Assembly: GCF_021083645.1 (NCBI RefSeq)
Contig: NZ_JAJNRQ010000003.1
Coordinates: forward strand, 248,001-312,000
DNA length: 64,000 nt
Direction of reading: 5' to 3'
Source of the DNA: Schaalia sp. lx-260
GTDB taxonomy: Bacteria; Actinomycetota; Actinomycetes; Actinomycetales; Actinomycetaceae
The notes under the pieces were generated by a model. It did no database searches and had not been told where the DNA came from. It was given only the letters and a program-made list of their open reading frames with translations. Position 1 is the first letter of the stretch; the number at the start of each line of letters is the position of its first letter. The translations under genes and the position numbers were made by a program. Below are positions 37,367 through 46,995 of this stretch, in pieces.

Positions 37367-37882
37367 TCACACGTTTGAGGCAGGTTTACTCCCCGACAGC
37401 GCATCTTTACGCATAGTGAGGGCGTCCTCCCGAGGATAACGAAAATAATTTTTCACACGTCCTATAGGGAAAAATCCATGACGCTCATACATGTGGATAG
37501 CGCCCACATTAGATTCACGTACTTCCAAAAAGATTCGCTGTGCTCCTTCATCCAGTGCAACAGCAAGTACATCAGACATTAAGGCGTGACCCACACCAGT
37601 CCCTCGAAATTGTTCTCGCACACCAATCGTCATCACATCCGCATCAATACCAATGGATATCCCCGCCCAACCTGCTAATACGCTCCCTAAAAAAGCCCCA
37701 ACATAATAGCGGTGCGGTGAAGATAACTCCTGCTCAATCATTGAGTAAGTCCATGGATCCTCAGCAAAAACCTCACATTCACAGGCATAAACAGTTTCAC
37801 AATCAGCTACCCCTAACCTGTGATACTCATAGGATGGAGTTACCATTTGATTTAGCCGCGCATGATCGCCATTTATCGGCAT
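37367..37882 (-). CDS. rimI: Ribosomal-protein-alanine N-acetyltransferase RimI
   Basis: GNAT acetyltransferase; the family acetylates the N-terminal alanine of ribosomal protein S18, and actinobacterial members may act more widely. The 171-residue protein has the acetyl-CoA loop VREQFRGTGVGHALM and the C-terminal ESNVGAIHMYERHGFFPIGRVKNYF typical of RimI. ATG at 37882 follows AAAGGA. It lies 44 nt after tsaB in the conserved alr-tsaE-tsaB-rimI order. Confidence 0.92.
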   Translation of the reverse strand: MPINGDHARLNQMVTPSYEYHRLGVADCETVYACECEVFAEDPWTYSMIEQELSSPHRYYVGAFLGSVLAGWAGISIGIDADVMTIGVREQFRGTGVGHALMSDVLAVALDEGAQRIFLEVRESNVGAIHMYERHGFFPIGRVKNYFRYPREDALTMRKDALSGSKPASNV

Positions 37883-37926
37883 TATTTTTCCTTTATTCCG
37901 AGCAATTGCAGTACCTGCGCACGTAT

Positions 37927-38631
37927 CTACATGCGCTCAGCTGCCTGCCCATGAATATCTGGACGACGTAAATACAATGGCTCAGTCCCCACACGTTCCA
38001 TATCACCTTGAGCCAAACGAGAACGCACAATACGGACCATAACCGCCGGATCAATCGGAGCAAGAGGACCCCGCGCAATCCCGAGGAGCGCATCTGCCGA
38101 GTGAGCGGGAACTTCCCCTTCACATACCAGTAGAGCAGAAGGTTCATGAAGTTGAGATACAAGCATCTGAGCTGATCCCACCTCTATATTGCCTTCACAG
38201 AACACGTCATCTGGCCCATCAGCTCGATACATACCCCAGTACAATTCACGACGACGAGCATCAGAAATAGCCACCACTGTTTCGTTCTGAGGTAAAAGAT
38301 CCAAAGCGGCACGGGCCATCACATCAAGCGAAGGGACACCGTACACCGGCACTTTCAGTGAGTAAGCTAAAACACGCGCACTGACCAAACCGGCACGTAA
38401 ACCAGTAAAAGGCGCTGGCCCTGTACCTACAAGCACAGCCTCAATACCGCAGTCCCCTGTCCCCGCATGAAGGGAAGGAATACCAGCTTCTTCCACAACA
38501 GAATGAATCATCGGGATAATTGTTTCCACGTGATGACGTGCCGACTGCGAACGCGCACGAGCAACAGTCTGACCATCACGAACAACAGCTACTGATGTCA
38601 CAGAAGAAGTGTCAAGGCACAGATATAACAC
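37927..38631 (-). CDS. tsaB: tRNA threonylcarbamoyladenosine biosynthesis protein TsaB
   Basis: Non-catalytic paralogue of TsaD that dimerises with it and recruits TsaE for t6A synthesis. The 234-residue ASKHA-like protein starts with LYLCLDTSSVTSVAVVRDG and has GTGPAPFTGLRAGLVSARVLAYSL and ISDARRRELYWGMY. It lacks the TsaD metal histidines, as expected. The start is GTG at 38631 with AGAGGA upstream. It is 138 nt after tsaE, with rimI downstream. Confidence 0.93.
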   Translation of the reverse strand: MLYLCLDTSSVTSVAVVRDGQTVARARSQSARHHVETIIPMIHSVVEEAGIPSLHAGTGDCGIEAVLVGTGPAPFTGLRAGLVSARVLAYSLKVPVYGVPSLDVMARAALDLLPQNETVVAISDARRRELYWGMYRADGPDDVFCEGNIEVGSAQMLVSQLHEPSALLVCEGEVPAHSADALLGIARGPLAPIDPAVMVRIVRSRLAQGDMERVGTEPLYLRRPDIHGQAAERM

Positions 38632-38769
38632 GATTGATTCCTCTTAAATAGTCAAAGTCTGAGTGAAATATACACTGTGCAGGCAGTGTCGCTACCGTCA
38701 AGGCTCAAAACGAAAAACCATAGCGCGGCACTATGCACGAAAGTAAAGGCAATGACAGATCACAAGTTC

Positions 38770-39336
38770 TTAACTCGCGGATCCTGACATTCCTTGTTGG
38801 TAAAGAAAATCTGCTCGGGCACGTAGAGCCTCAAAAATACCATCCCAACGAGTCCCATGAGCGGTAAAAACAATGCGACGCTGCCCATCATCCATCGTTT
38901 CTAAATCAATCACATTGTGGTCATCACATTGCACATATCCACCTGTTGCGCGTTCAACATCTATTTCTAAACGTTCAGAGGATAAAGCTTCAGTTTTCCC
39001 TTCACCCCATTCCACAACAGTGACAGATTCATCAAGTGTGGAATCAAGATCTAAAGTTTCAAGATCGTCAAGATCACGAATACGGTACGCGTCTGCGTGA
39101 ATCAAAGCAGGCCCTTCCCCTAAAGGAGGGTGCAGTCGGGCAACAATGAAAGTGGGAGAAGCAACCTGTCCACGTATATTCATACCGTGGCCGATTCCTT
39201 GAGTGAATGTGGTTTTACCTGCGCCTAGGCCACCTCGCAGCATAATCAAATCACCTGCACGTACACACTCACCGAGCGCTTGGCCTAATGCGCGTGTCAT
39301 GTCGGCATTCTGCGTATGACAAACGAATTTCTCCAT
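38770..39336 (-). CDS. tsaE: tRNA threonylcarbamoyladenosine biosynthesis ATPase TsaE
   Basis: P-loop ATPase that regenerates the TsaBD complex during t6A synthesis. The 188-residue protein has a Walker A motif, GGLGAGKTT, at 35-43, followed by FTQGIGHGM, ASPTFIVARL and the conserved HADAYRIRDLDDLETL, then VTVVEWGEG. ATG at 39336 has AAGGA upstream. It is 12 nt from alr, so the two are co-transcribed. The C-terminal extension of some 20 residues after the core is unremarkable. Confidence 0.93.
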   Translation of the reverse strand: MEKFVCHTQNADMTRALGQALGECVRAGDLIMLRGGLGAGKTTFTQGIGHGMNIRGQVASPTFIVARLHPPLGEGPALIHADAYRIRDLDDLETLDLDSTLDESVTVVEWGEGKTEALSSERLEIDVERATGGYVQCDDHNVIDLETMDDGQRRIVFTAHGTRWDGIFEALRARADFLYQQGMSGSAS

Positions 39337-39348
39337 TATTTTTCCTTC

Positions 39349-40680
39349 TCACACAAGATCGTATTGGGCGTTCTCGCAGGTTTGTTCACTATCGGTCCAA
39401 TGCCGTCGCAGTCGTTCACCAACACGAGTAACCACCTCATAATTGATGGTGGAAGCTGCCTGCGCCCATTCATCAGCGCTTGGTTCTCCACGGGTTGCAT
39501 CACCAATCACAATTGCCGTATTCCCTACCTGAGCAGGCGGTAAGGTATCAGCAGTAACCGGCCCAAGATCAATAATGAACTGGTCCATGCAAATACGTCC
39601 CACGACAGGTGCTCGCACGGGGCCGCGGTCCGTGCGCACAATCACGTAAGCCCCTGGGGATGAGGCTCGAAGCACCCCATCTGCGTATCCTATCGGCACT
39701 AAACCGAGCCATCGATCCGTTTGGGTGCGCGCAGTACCACCGTAAGAAATAGGGCGGTCGTATGCCACTTTTTTAACCGAGGTAAGCGGAGCGCTGATAC
39801 GCATTGCCGGGTGTAAACCAAGTTCGTGTGAGGAGGCAACATCAGGGTCAGGACTTAAACCGTATATGCCTATTCCTGCACGTACCATGTCGAGGTGAGT
39901 CTCGGGATGCCACAAAATACCAGCAGTAGCTGCTGCATGACGTATCTGTGGGTGGAGTCCTTCTTTTTCGAGGATGCTCAGGCCTTCAGCAAAAATTTTC
40001 ATATGTTCCGCTGTGGAGGCACGACCTGCCTCACTCATATCATCTGCACGTGAAAGGTGAGTCCATGCTCCGATGAGTTCCACGTGACCTTTGTGGAGAG
40101 ATTCATGTACAGATTGAGCCAGCAGGAGAAGATCTTCAATTGTGGAGCCTGCACGTGACATTCCTGTGTCAATCTTGACGTGAATACGAGCAGGAGTCGC
40201 GCATCGTATTGCTGCTTCAACAATTTCTTCTAAAACCCATGTCCACGATACTGCGAGGTCAATATCGGATGTAATGAGCGGTACCCAATCTGTTGCAGGT
40301 GGGGCAATCCATGTCAAAATCCGAGCTTTGTCGCGTGAAATCCCCAGTTCATCCAATCCGCGTCGTAATTCCAGTGCTTCACTTACTTGAGCCACTCCAA
40401 ACCATGACGCTCCAGCTTCTAAAGCGGCCACGGCCACCGGAATAAGGCCATGACCGTAGGCATTACCTTTCACGATAGCCATGAATTGTGACTGCGGGGC
40501 TAGGCGTTGTAGCGCGCGCACATTGTGACGAATAGCTGCAAGGTCGACACTGACGCTGGCTGGGTGTAATTCTGTGCGAGTACTTCCAGTTTCTTGCTGG
40601 TCAGATTCTTGCTGCTCAAAGAATGAGGAAATCACTGTTCTAGTATTCCACTTTCTGCGTATATGCTCGTGTTTTGCCAC
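39349..40680 (-). CDS. alr: Alanine racemase
   Basis: PLP enzyme that converts L-alanine to D-alanine for peptidoglycan. The 443-residue product has about 40 extra N-terminal residues before the family start SVDLAAIRHNV. The PLP lysine is in MAIVKGNAYGHG, then HVKIDTGMSRAG, and the second catalytic tyrosine is in the IGIYGLSP/ISYGGTARTQ region. C-terminal motifs are GRICMDQFIIDLG and INYEVVTRVG. The start is GTG at 40680 with AAGG upstream; GTG at 40635 is a possible shorter start. It heads alr-tsaE-tsaB-rimI. Confidence 0.94.
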   Translation of the reverse strand: MAKHEHIRRKWNTRTVISSFFEQQESDQQETGSTRTELHPASVSVDLAAIRHNVRALQRLAPQSQFMAIVKGNAYGHGLIPVAVAALEAGASWFGVAQVSEALELRRGLDELGISRDKARILTWIAPPATDWVPLITSDIDLAVSWTWVLEEIVEAAIRCATPARIHVKIDTGMSRAGSTIEDLLLLAQSVHESLHKGHVELIGAWTHLSRADDMSEAGRASTAEHMKIFAEGLSILEKEGLHPQIRHAAATAGILWHPETHLDMVRAGIGIYGLSPDPDVASSHELGLHPAMRISAPLTSVKKVAYDRPISYGGTARTQTDRWLGLVPIGYADGVLRASSPGAYVIVRTDRGPVRAPVVGRICMDQFIIDLGPVTADTLPPAQVGNTAIVIGDATRGEPSADEWAQAASTINYEVVTRVGERLRRHWTDSEQTCENAQYDLV

Positions 40681-40786
40681 TATTTCGCGCCTTTTTCAAA
40701 AAATGCCGCCGTGTTTTCCTTTCCTTTATGGGTGAAGTAGCTGCAAACAGGAAGCACGTTATTATGAAAAGTCGTGACGTTTCTTT

Positions 40787-42568
40787 TTAAGGAATTGTCA
40801 TGCCGAGTATTTCTCCCAGCAGTTCAGGGACGTATTCAGCAATCTGTTCTGGACGTATTGGGCCACCGTATTTACCTAGCCTTTCAGATATGCGTCGGCC
40901 AGATTGCATATGTAGCCACACTGCACCATATACGGCATGTGCGTGTTCCTGTGTCCATCTGTTTTTTCCTGGCACAGCAGGCGTATGCTGCAACGGCACA
41001 GGCAAAGAGTGCGGCATATCCTGATGGCTTGATGCAGCGGCAAGAGCAGCGCCAATCATTCCAGCCAGTACATCACCGCTGCCCGCACATGCCATCCATC
41101 CTGTTCCTTGAGGAACAATTGCGGGCCTGTTACCGGGGATAACAATAACGGTGGCGGCCCCTTTCATTACGACAGCTGCTTGCGTACATTCAGATAAATA
41201 TTGTGCTGCTTTAACGGGTGAATGTGTGACATCGGTACTGGTCCATTGATACCCGTAGGCACGTAGCAGTCGTGCTGCTTCTCCTGCGTGTGGTGTCAGC
41301 ACCCACAGTTTTTCCTGCGTTTTCTTTTGCACATGTTCATTGAGGGTTGGCACATAGTCTAAAGCGCCTGCGTCTATGACGATACTGATACCGTTTAGGG
41401 TGGCTTGAGGTATTTTTTCCGCTGTTTCAGCTTTCAGGTCCTCTATCCCCGGGCCTACAACGAGTGCGTGCGTTTTCCCCGGTGTCACAACAATTCCTGG
41501 GAAGCGTTGAAGCGTCAGGTTTTGTACTCGTTCTGTTGAATCAAGTCGTACCATACCCGCGCCCATTGCGATGGCCCCGCTGACCGCAAGGATTCCTGCA
41601 CCTGGGTAGGAGTTTGAACCGGCGATCAGTGAAACGACTCCGCGCGTGTATTTATGGTCGTCATATCTGGGGATACGCAGTGCGTGGTATGCGTGGAAGG
41701 GACCGATAATTTCTCCGCATTTTTCTTCGGGTTCTTTTATACCAAGATTAGCAATTTCAAGACTTCCCGCATAGTAGCATGTTGGGGGTTCGATAATTTC
41801 TTGGCGAGCACCAATCATTGCGATCGTGTGATTGGCTGGCAGGATAGGATCATGCTCTATTTGGTATCCGCTATAAAGTCCTGAGGGTGTATCCACAGCT
41901 ACTATATGTGGCCGATGCTGCGTGGCATATATTCGCATAGCAGATATTGCGTAGGCTAACGGTTTGCGGATAGGTCCTCTTAGGCCTGCTCCAAGGATTC
42001 CATCAATCCATATGCTTGCACGTAAAGCCACCTGAATATGATCGGGAAATACCTTGCGGACCGTGCAGTGGCTTATATGCGTGTGTTCCTTACGAAAATC
42101 ATCTGTTTCTTTTGTTGTATTATCAGATATTTCTTTTTGAGGAAACTGCCATTCATTCATATTTGCCGGAATAAGTGTAACTCCCACAGATTCTGCGTGT
42201 TTTCGTGCCCGCTGATGCGAGTGCCCCGTAAATTCAATTGCTGTCACTCGATAGCCTTGCTCAGCAAGATATGCACATGCGTATAGGGCGTCTCCCCCGT
42301 TATTACCGCCTCCGATAAGCGCGCATATATCCACCTGCGTGTCGGCGCCTAGTTCTTCATCAGTGTTCGCAGTGGATGTTGGGCGGCCTGTTTCTTTCGT
42401 CGTATTCCGATCAGGATGGGCTTCATGATAACGATGAACTGCTGAGGCAACTGCGCGAGCAGCACGTCGCATATAGCGGTCAGGATCGTTGAGGGCACGT
42501 GCTTGGTCGCAAACGATAGCTTCAGTTTTAGCTATTTGAGCAGCGGTGTAATAGTAAGCACGTGTCAT
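40787..42568 (-). CDS. nnr: Bifunctional NAD(P)H-hydrate epimerase / ADP-dependent dehydratase
   Basis: Repairs hydrated NADH and NADPH. The N-terminal NnrE epimerase domain (YjeF_N type, about 1-250) has ALIGGGNNGGDALYACAYLAEQGY and DGILGAGLRGP. The C-terminal NnrD dehydratase domain (ribokinase-like, about 280-590) has GVVSLIAGSNSYPGAGILA, LTPHAGEAARL and the signature GTGWMACAGSGDVLAGMIGA. I choose ATG 42568, giving 593 residues with the usual AYYYTAAQI start; the frame runs on to 42607. It lies 106 nt upstream of alr on the same strand. Confidence 0.93.
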   Translation of the reverse strand: MTRAYYYTAAQIAKTEAIVCDQARALNDPDRYMRRAARAVASAVHRYHEAHPDRNTTKETGRPTSTANTDEELGADTQVDICALIGGGNNGGDALYACAYLAEQGYRVTAIEFTGHSHQRARKHAESVGVTLIPANMNEWQFPQKEISDNTTKETDDFRKEHTHISHCTVRKVFPDHIQVALRASIWIDGILGAGLRGPIRKPLAYAISAMRIYATQHRPHIVAVDTPSGLYSGYQIEHDPILPANHTIAMIGARQEIIEPPTCYYAGSLEIANLGIKEPEEKCGEIIGPFHAYHALRIPRYDDHKYTRGVVSLIAGSNSYPGAGILAVSGAIAMGAGMVRLDSTERVQNLTLQRFPGIVVTPGKTHALVVGPGIEDLKAETAEKIPQATLNGISIVIDAGALDYVPTLNEHVQKKTQEKLWVLTPHAGEAARLLRAYGYQWTSTDVTHSPVKAAQYLSECTQAAVVMKGAATVIVIPGNRPAIVPQGTGWMACAGSGDVLAGMIGAALAAASSHQDMPHSLPVPLQHTPAVPGKNRWTQEHAHAVYGAVWLHMQSGRRISERLGKYGGPIRPEQIAEYVPELLGEILGMTIP

Positions 42569-42646
42569 ACACCTATTATTCATCGCCTGACGTTTTGTGC
42601 GCGCCACGGATTAAAGGCCTGTTTCACGTGCGAGAGGGCGCATCAC

Positions 42647-43567
42647 CTAGGTGTCCATTGCTTGAGCAAGTCCTGCGCATACAGCGCCGAGGACAACAAG
42701 TATGACACCGGCACCTGTCCAGATAGCTTCACGGCGAGTGCGATGTTCTCCGAGCAGGACGATACCGCCGAGGGTTGAAATAATGACGCCTAATTGAGAA
42801 AGAGTAAAACCAACTGCTACACCATTACGAGCTGTGGATATTTGCTGTATGAGGACAGCCGAAGCCCATAAGATTCCTGTCAGCATTTGACGGAAAGTAG
42901 CTGGGGCCCAACGTGAATTCTCATTTTTACGAGGCCGCCCGTGCAGCCGTTCTCGCATGGGTGAGGATAAAAGGTATCCCGTCACCAAGCACCCGAACGA
43001 TTGTGGAAGCATAATGCTTTGCCCGTCAATGCCGAACCATTGGGCGAGCAGAAGAAAAGCAACTAAGCCGATCGTTGAGGTTGTTAGTAGGCGTATTCCT
43101 CGGGGCCAATCAATATTTTGCTCTGGAGAGGACTGCGCAGAGGTTTTTTCATGTAACGAAGTAAGCCATACTCCGGCGATCAGCAAAACGATTGCAAGTA
43201 TTCCCACAGGTAAAGCCCCCGGTGCTTGTAGTTCGCCAAAAAGGAGGACACCACCTAAGGACATAAAAGCGAGTTGAAGTCCCGTGGAAATCGGCATGGT
43301 ACGTGACACGCCAATGACTCGCAAACATACTGTCTGGTCGTATAAACCCCATCCGAGTAGTGCACCGGAAATAAAAGAAACCACCCATGTTTTCACGTCC
43401 CAGTGCACTTCTAAGAATGGAGTGACCGTTGCAGCGGTAAGGAAACCACCGGTGTATAGGCCGGTAATTTTTTGGCGGTCTGTACCGCCAAAAAGCATGA
43501 GCAGCAAACTCATGCTGCCGAAAATCACGCTGGGGATGAGTGCGAAAAGAATGTCGAGCACCGACAC
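42647..43567 (-). CDS. GRP-family sugar transporter
   Basis: Ten-helix membrane protein of the glucose/ribose porter family within the drug/metabolite transporter superfamily, like GlcU and RbsU of Gram-positives. The 306-residue product starts with a hydrophobic segment holding IPSVIFGSMSLLLMLFGG. It has GWGLYDQTVCLRVIGVSRTMPISTGLQLAF and ISTLGGIVLLGEHRTRREAIWTGAGVILV, typical of the family. The sugar is not evident. The start is GTG at 43567 without a clear Shine-Dalgarno. It lies between glmS and nnr and could link to amino-sugar or hexose supply, but that is only proximity. Confidence 0.83.
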   Translation of the reverse strand: MSVLDILFALIPSVIFGSMSLLLMLFGGTDRQKITGLYTGGFLTAATVTPFLEVHWDVKTWVVSFISGALLGWGLYDQTVCLRVIGVSRTMPISTGLQLAFMSLGGVLLFGELQAPGALPVGILAIVLLIAGVWLTSLHEKTSAQSSPEQNIDWPRGIRLLTTSTIGLVAFLLLAQWFGIDGQSIMLPQSFGCLVTGYLLSSPMRERLHGRPRKNENSRWAPATFRQMLTGILWASAVLIQQISTARNGVAVGFTLSQLGVIISTLGGIVLLGEHRTRREAIWTGAGVILVVLGAVCAGLAQAMDT

Positions 43568-43772
43568 AGAATACTTGGCATGGATTCCTATTGAACAGCG
43601 TATGTCGGCTATTACACGCAGGTGTTGACTAATTCACCTTGGAATAACATGTCAAAACGCAGGTGAAATCTAGGCGTAGACTGCCTCTCATGACAGGGAA
43701 TTCTTCCGCGCATGCAGGCAGCCTTGGCCTCATAAATCCTTATAAGTCTTTTGAGACTACTCGCAGGGCTTG

Positions 43773-45689
43773 TTATTCAACGGTGACAGACTTCGCGAGG
43801 TTACGTGGCTTATCAACATCACGTCCTTTTACTGCTGCCAGTTCACATGCGAAAATTTGCAGTGGAATCACAGTCAGAAGCGGCGCATACAGAGTAGGTG
43901 TCTGCGGGACGTGGAATACAACATCTGCGAAAGCATCGACCGATGTGTCACCTTCTTCCGCAATGACGATGGTACGCGCCCCGCGTGCCCGGACCTCTTG
44001 AATATTTGAGACGACTTTGTTGTGTAGCTGAGGTCGACGAGGAGTTGGCACAATAATAATGACCAGTTGCCCCTCATCGATCAGGGCGATCGGACCATGT
44101 TTAAGTTCTCCTGCCGCGAATCCTTCAGCATGCATGTAGCAGATTTCTTTGAGTTTCAGCGCACCTTCAAGGGCTACTGGGAAACCCACGTGACGGCCAA
44201 GGTAAATGACCGATGATACGTCTTTCATGGTGCGAGCAGTTTGACGTACTGTTTCCGCATGGTCAAGTACCCATTGGATCTGCTGTGGCACGAGGGCAAG
44301 TTTGTCCATGTAATCATGAATTTCATCGACGTACTTATTGCCACGCACCTGTGAAAGGTACAAGCCAAAAAGTAAGCAGGCTGCTACTTGCGCTGTAAAT
44401 GCTTTTGTTGAGGCGACCGCGATTTCAGGACCAGCATGGGTCAGTAGGACAGCATCTGATTCACGTGAAATCGTTGATCCTGACGTGTTGATAATGGATA
44501 CTACACGGGCGCCTTGTTCACGTGCGTGACGCACCGCCATAATTGTGTCCATCGTTTCACCTGATTGTGAAATGGCGACAACTAGGGTTTTTTCCGTGAC
44601 AACGGGATCGCGGTATCGAAATTCGTGAGCGAGTTCAACTTCCACAGGGATACGGCACCAGTGTTCAATGGCGTAACGCGCGACCTGTCCAGCATAGGAG
44701 GCAGTCCCACATCCGACAATAATCATTTTGTCGATTCCGCGGAGTACGTATTCGGGGATGCGTATTTCGTCAAGTGTTAAGTGCCCGTGCGTGTCGAAAC
44801 GGTCAGCTAGTGTGTCTGCCACACCGCGGGGCTGTTCATGGATTTCTTTTTCCATGAATGTGGGCCAGCCGTCTTTTGAGGCGCGATCAGCTGCGAAGTT
44901 AGCTTCATATATTTTAGGGGTGGTAACGATTGTGCCAGCAGGGTCAATGACTGTGACTTTTTCTGCGCTGACAACAGCGATATGGTCTTGTCCGACGTCA
45001 AGGACACGTGAGGTATATTCCACAAATGCAAGTGGGTCAGAGCCAAGAAAGTTTTCGTTTTCGCCTAATCCGATAACCAAAGGTGAGGATCGGCGGGCGG
45101 CCACGATGACATCAGGGGCGTATTCGCTGAGCAGAAGTAAAGTGAATGTGCCTTCGAGTTGAGCTGTCACATGATGCATAGCATTCACCAGACGTGAAAT
45201 CGCCTCGGTGTTGTTACCTGAGGTATCAAGGTTTTCTGCGACCGATGTTGGAAGTTGTGGATCTTCATATGCCTGTTGGAGCATGTGGACGACAACTTCA
45301 GTGTCCGTATCGGATTGACATTCGATACCGTGTTCACGAAGTCCTGCACGCAGGTGCTCAGCGTTTTCGATTATGCCATTATGAACGAGCGCAAAACGCC
45401 CGTCAAAGGAAAGGTGTGGGTGAGCATTGACTACTGTGGGGCGGCCGTGTGTGGCCCATCGTGTATGGCCGATAGCTGCGCAGGAGGGTTCAGGCTGTGC
45501 TGCTTCAAGAGCCTCATTCAGGTGAACTAATTTGCCTAAAGTTTTAACGACATCAATTTTCTTTGGGTGTGCCAGGGCTATTCCTGCGGAGTCGTATCCG
45601 CGATATTCTAAGCGTTCAAGTCCTGATATGACGACCTCACGAGGGCGCTGCGAATACTGGCGGGCAATATATCCAACAATTCCACACAT
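43773..45689 (-). CDS. glmS: Glutamine-fructose-6-phosphate aminotransferase (isomerizing)
   Basis: Makes glucosamine 6-phosphate from fructose 6-phosphate and glutamine, the first step to UDP-GlcNAc. The 638-residue protein begins with MCGIVGYIARQ, so C2 is the glutaminase nucleophile after Met removal. HTRWATHG and HNGIIEN mark the class II amidotransferase. Two SIS domains follow, with GCGTASYAGQVARYAIE, ISQSGETMDT and the C-terminal end NLAKSVTVE. ATG at 45689 has weak GGA spacing. A small dyad, AGGTGGTG/CACCACCT at 45721-45741, lies in its upstream region; I see no glmS-ribozyme-like fold. glmM, the next pathway gene, is 1.3 kb upstream. Confidence 0.96.
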   Translation of the reverse strand: MCGIVGYIARQYSQRPREVVISGLERLEYRGYDSAGIALAHPKKIDVVKTLGKLVHLNEALEAAQPEPSCAAIGHTRWATHGRPTVVNAHPHLSFDGRFALVHNGIIENAEHLRAGLREHGIECQSDTDTEVVVHMLQQAYEDPQLPTSVAENLDTSGNNTEAISRLVNAMHHVTAQLEGTFTLLLLSEYAPDVIVAARRSSPLVIGLGENENFLGSDPLAFVEYTSRVLDVGQDHIAVVSAEKVTVIDPAGTIVTTPKIYEANFAADRASKDGWPTFMEKEIHEQPRGVADTLADRFDTHGHLTLDEIRIPEYVLRGIDKMIIVGCGTASYAGQVARYAIEHWCRIPVEVELAHEFRYRDPVVTEKTLVVAISQSGETMDTIMAVRHAREQGARVVSIINTSGSTISRESDAVLLTHAGPEIAVASTKAFTAQVAACLLFGLYLSQVRGNKYVDEIHDYMDKLALVPQQIQWVLDHAETVRQTARTMKDVSSVIYLGRHVGFPVALEGALKLKEICYMHAEGFAAGELKHGPIALIDEGQLVIIIVPTPRRPQLHNKVVSNIQEVRARGARTIVIAEEGDTSVDAFADVVFHVPQTPTLYAPLLTVIPLQIFACELAAVKGRDVDKPRNLAKSVTVE

Positions 45690-45974
45690 ATGTCCATTGG
45701 ATCATAGAGCACGATCATGAAGGTGGTGATACGCACCACCTCGACTCCCCTTGCTCACTTTTTCCAATGCGAATTACTTTGCCATTTTCGCTTGTCTTTG
45801 CACACATGTAGGTGATATTTTATTCAAAAATTCACATATTTATTTTTCGGTATACCCGAATAAAACCACTCCTACACGCACAGCAAACAGAAAAAATCAC
45901 AGTAGGATGTTTTCTTCGCGCTATCATGTGCGTGTGTGGCTTTTCTGCCTGTTTTCTTCATAAGGATAACTTTT

Positions 45975-46928
45975 ATGAGCGATGTATCAGAGGATCAGAA
46001 CTCACCGTACACGTTTTTTTCCAGACAAGACTGGGATCGTTTAGCAGCTCGCACTCCGTTACCCCTCACTGAAGCAGATGTCAACCGCATTGCCTCACTT
46101 GGTGACCCCATCGACATGCGCGAAATAGATGAAATCTACCGGCCTTTATCTGCCCTTCTTCAGTTATATGTTGATGGCCGTCGTCGCATCGCCAAAGAAC
46201 GCCACCGTTTTCTGGGAGAAAAACATTCACGCCCTACCCCATTTGTCATCGGAGTTGCTGGCTCAGTTGCCGTAGGAAAATCAACAGTTGCACGACTTTT
46301 GCAGTTACTGCTTCAACGCTGGCCACATACGCCGCGCGTTGATTTAGTCACCACTGATGGCTTTTTACTGCCAAATAAAGAACTGGAAGCACGGGGTATT
46401 CTCACCCGTAAGGGATTCCCTGAATCCTATGATCGGGTGGCCCTCATTGATTTCCTGTCAGCAGTTAAGGCGGGAGTTCCTCGCGTACATGCCCCCATGT
46501 ATTCCCACATTGTCTATGACGTTCTCCCCGGTCAATATGCTGTTATTGACCAACCGGATATCCTCATTGTTGAAGGAGTAAATGTTTTACAACCGCCGCG
46601 CATACATACAGGCAGGCAGAGTGTCGCAGTTTCTGACTACTTTGATTTTTCCATTTACGTTGATGCAGACGAAACGCATATCGAGCACTGGTATATTGAT
46701 CGTTTCTTGGCACTAAGGAAAACTGCTTTCATGCAGGAAGATTCTTTTTTCCGTAACTACGCTCATCTATCCGACGAAGAATCTCGCACAACCGCTCAAA
46801 TGATCTGGCGTACGATTAACCTGCCAAATTTGCAGGAAAATATTTTACCTACACGCGAACGAGCCACCATGATCTTCACTAAAGGAGCCGATCATCGCGT
46901 AGAAAACTTACGACTACGCAAAGAATAA
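45975..46928 (+). CDS. coaA: Pantothenate kinase, type I
   Basis: Phosphorylates pantothenate, the first step of coenzyme A synthesis. The 317-residue protein has the P-loop [40 protein letters not shown], and HYDV-like [11 protein letters not shown] followed by [11 protein letters not shown]. These place it in the bacterial CoaA type. ATG at 45975 has AAGGA upstream; the frame is open to 45936. It is the only plus-strand gene between glmS and glmM, and is convergent with glmM. Confidence 0.95.
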   Translation: MSDVSEDQNSPYTFFSRQDWDRLAARTPLPLTEADVNRIASLGDPIDMREIDEIYRPLSALLQLYVDGRRRIAKERHRFLGEKHSRPTPFVIGVAGSVAVGKSTVARLLQLLLQRWPHTPRVDLVTTDGFLLPNKELEARGILTRKGFPESYDRVALIDFLSAVKAGVPRVHAPMYSHIVYDVLPGQYAVIDQPDILIVEGVNVLQPPRIHTGRQSVAVSDYFDFSIYVDADETHIEHWYIDRFLALRKTAFMQEDSFFRNYAHLSDEESRTTAQMIWRTINLPNLQENILPTRERATMIFTKGADHRVENLRLRKE

Positions 46929-46946
46929 AGCATGAAGCTCACCGCT

Positions 46947-46979
46947 TCCCGTGCTACCAGCTCAAAAGTAGGCACGGGA
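46947..46979. terminator. Bidirectional hairpin between coaA and glmM
   Basis: TCCCGTGC (46947-46954) pairs with GCACGGGA (46972-46979), extended inward by TAC/GTA with one bulged base. It fills the 67-nt gap between convergent coaA and glmM stops. Confidence 0.65.
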
Positions 46980-46995
46980 TAGCTGAGCATCAGTT

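Noticed and set aside
43632-43667. Possible glmS terminator with arms TTCACCT and AGGTGAA
   Set aside because: Seven pairs with a loop of 21 nt and no T-run is too weak to call.
45690-45974. glmS ribozyme or other riboswitch upstream of glmS
   Set aside because: Only a small 8-bp dyad (45721-45741) is visible; the glmS ribozyme is a Firmicutes feature and its core is not recognisable here.
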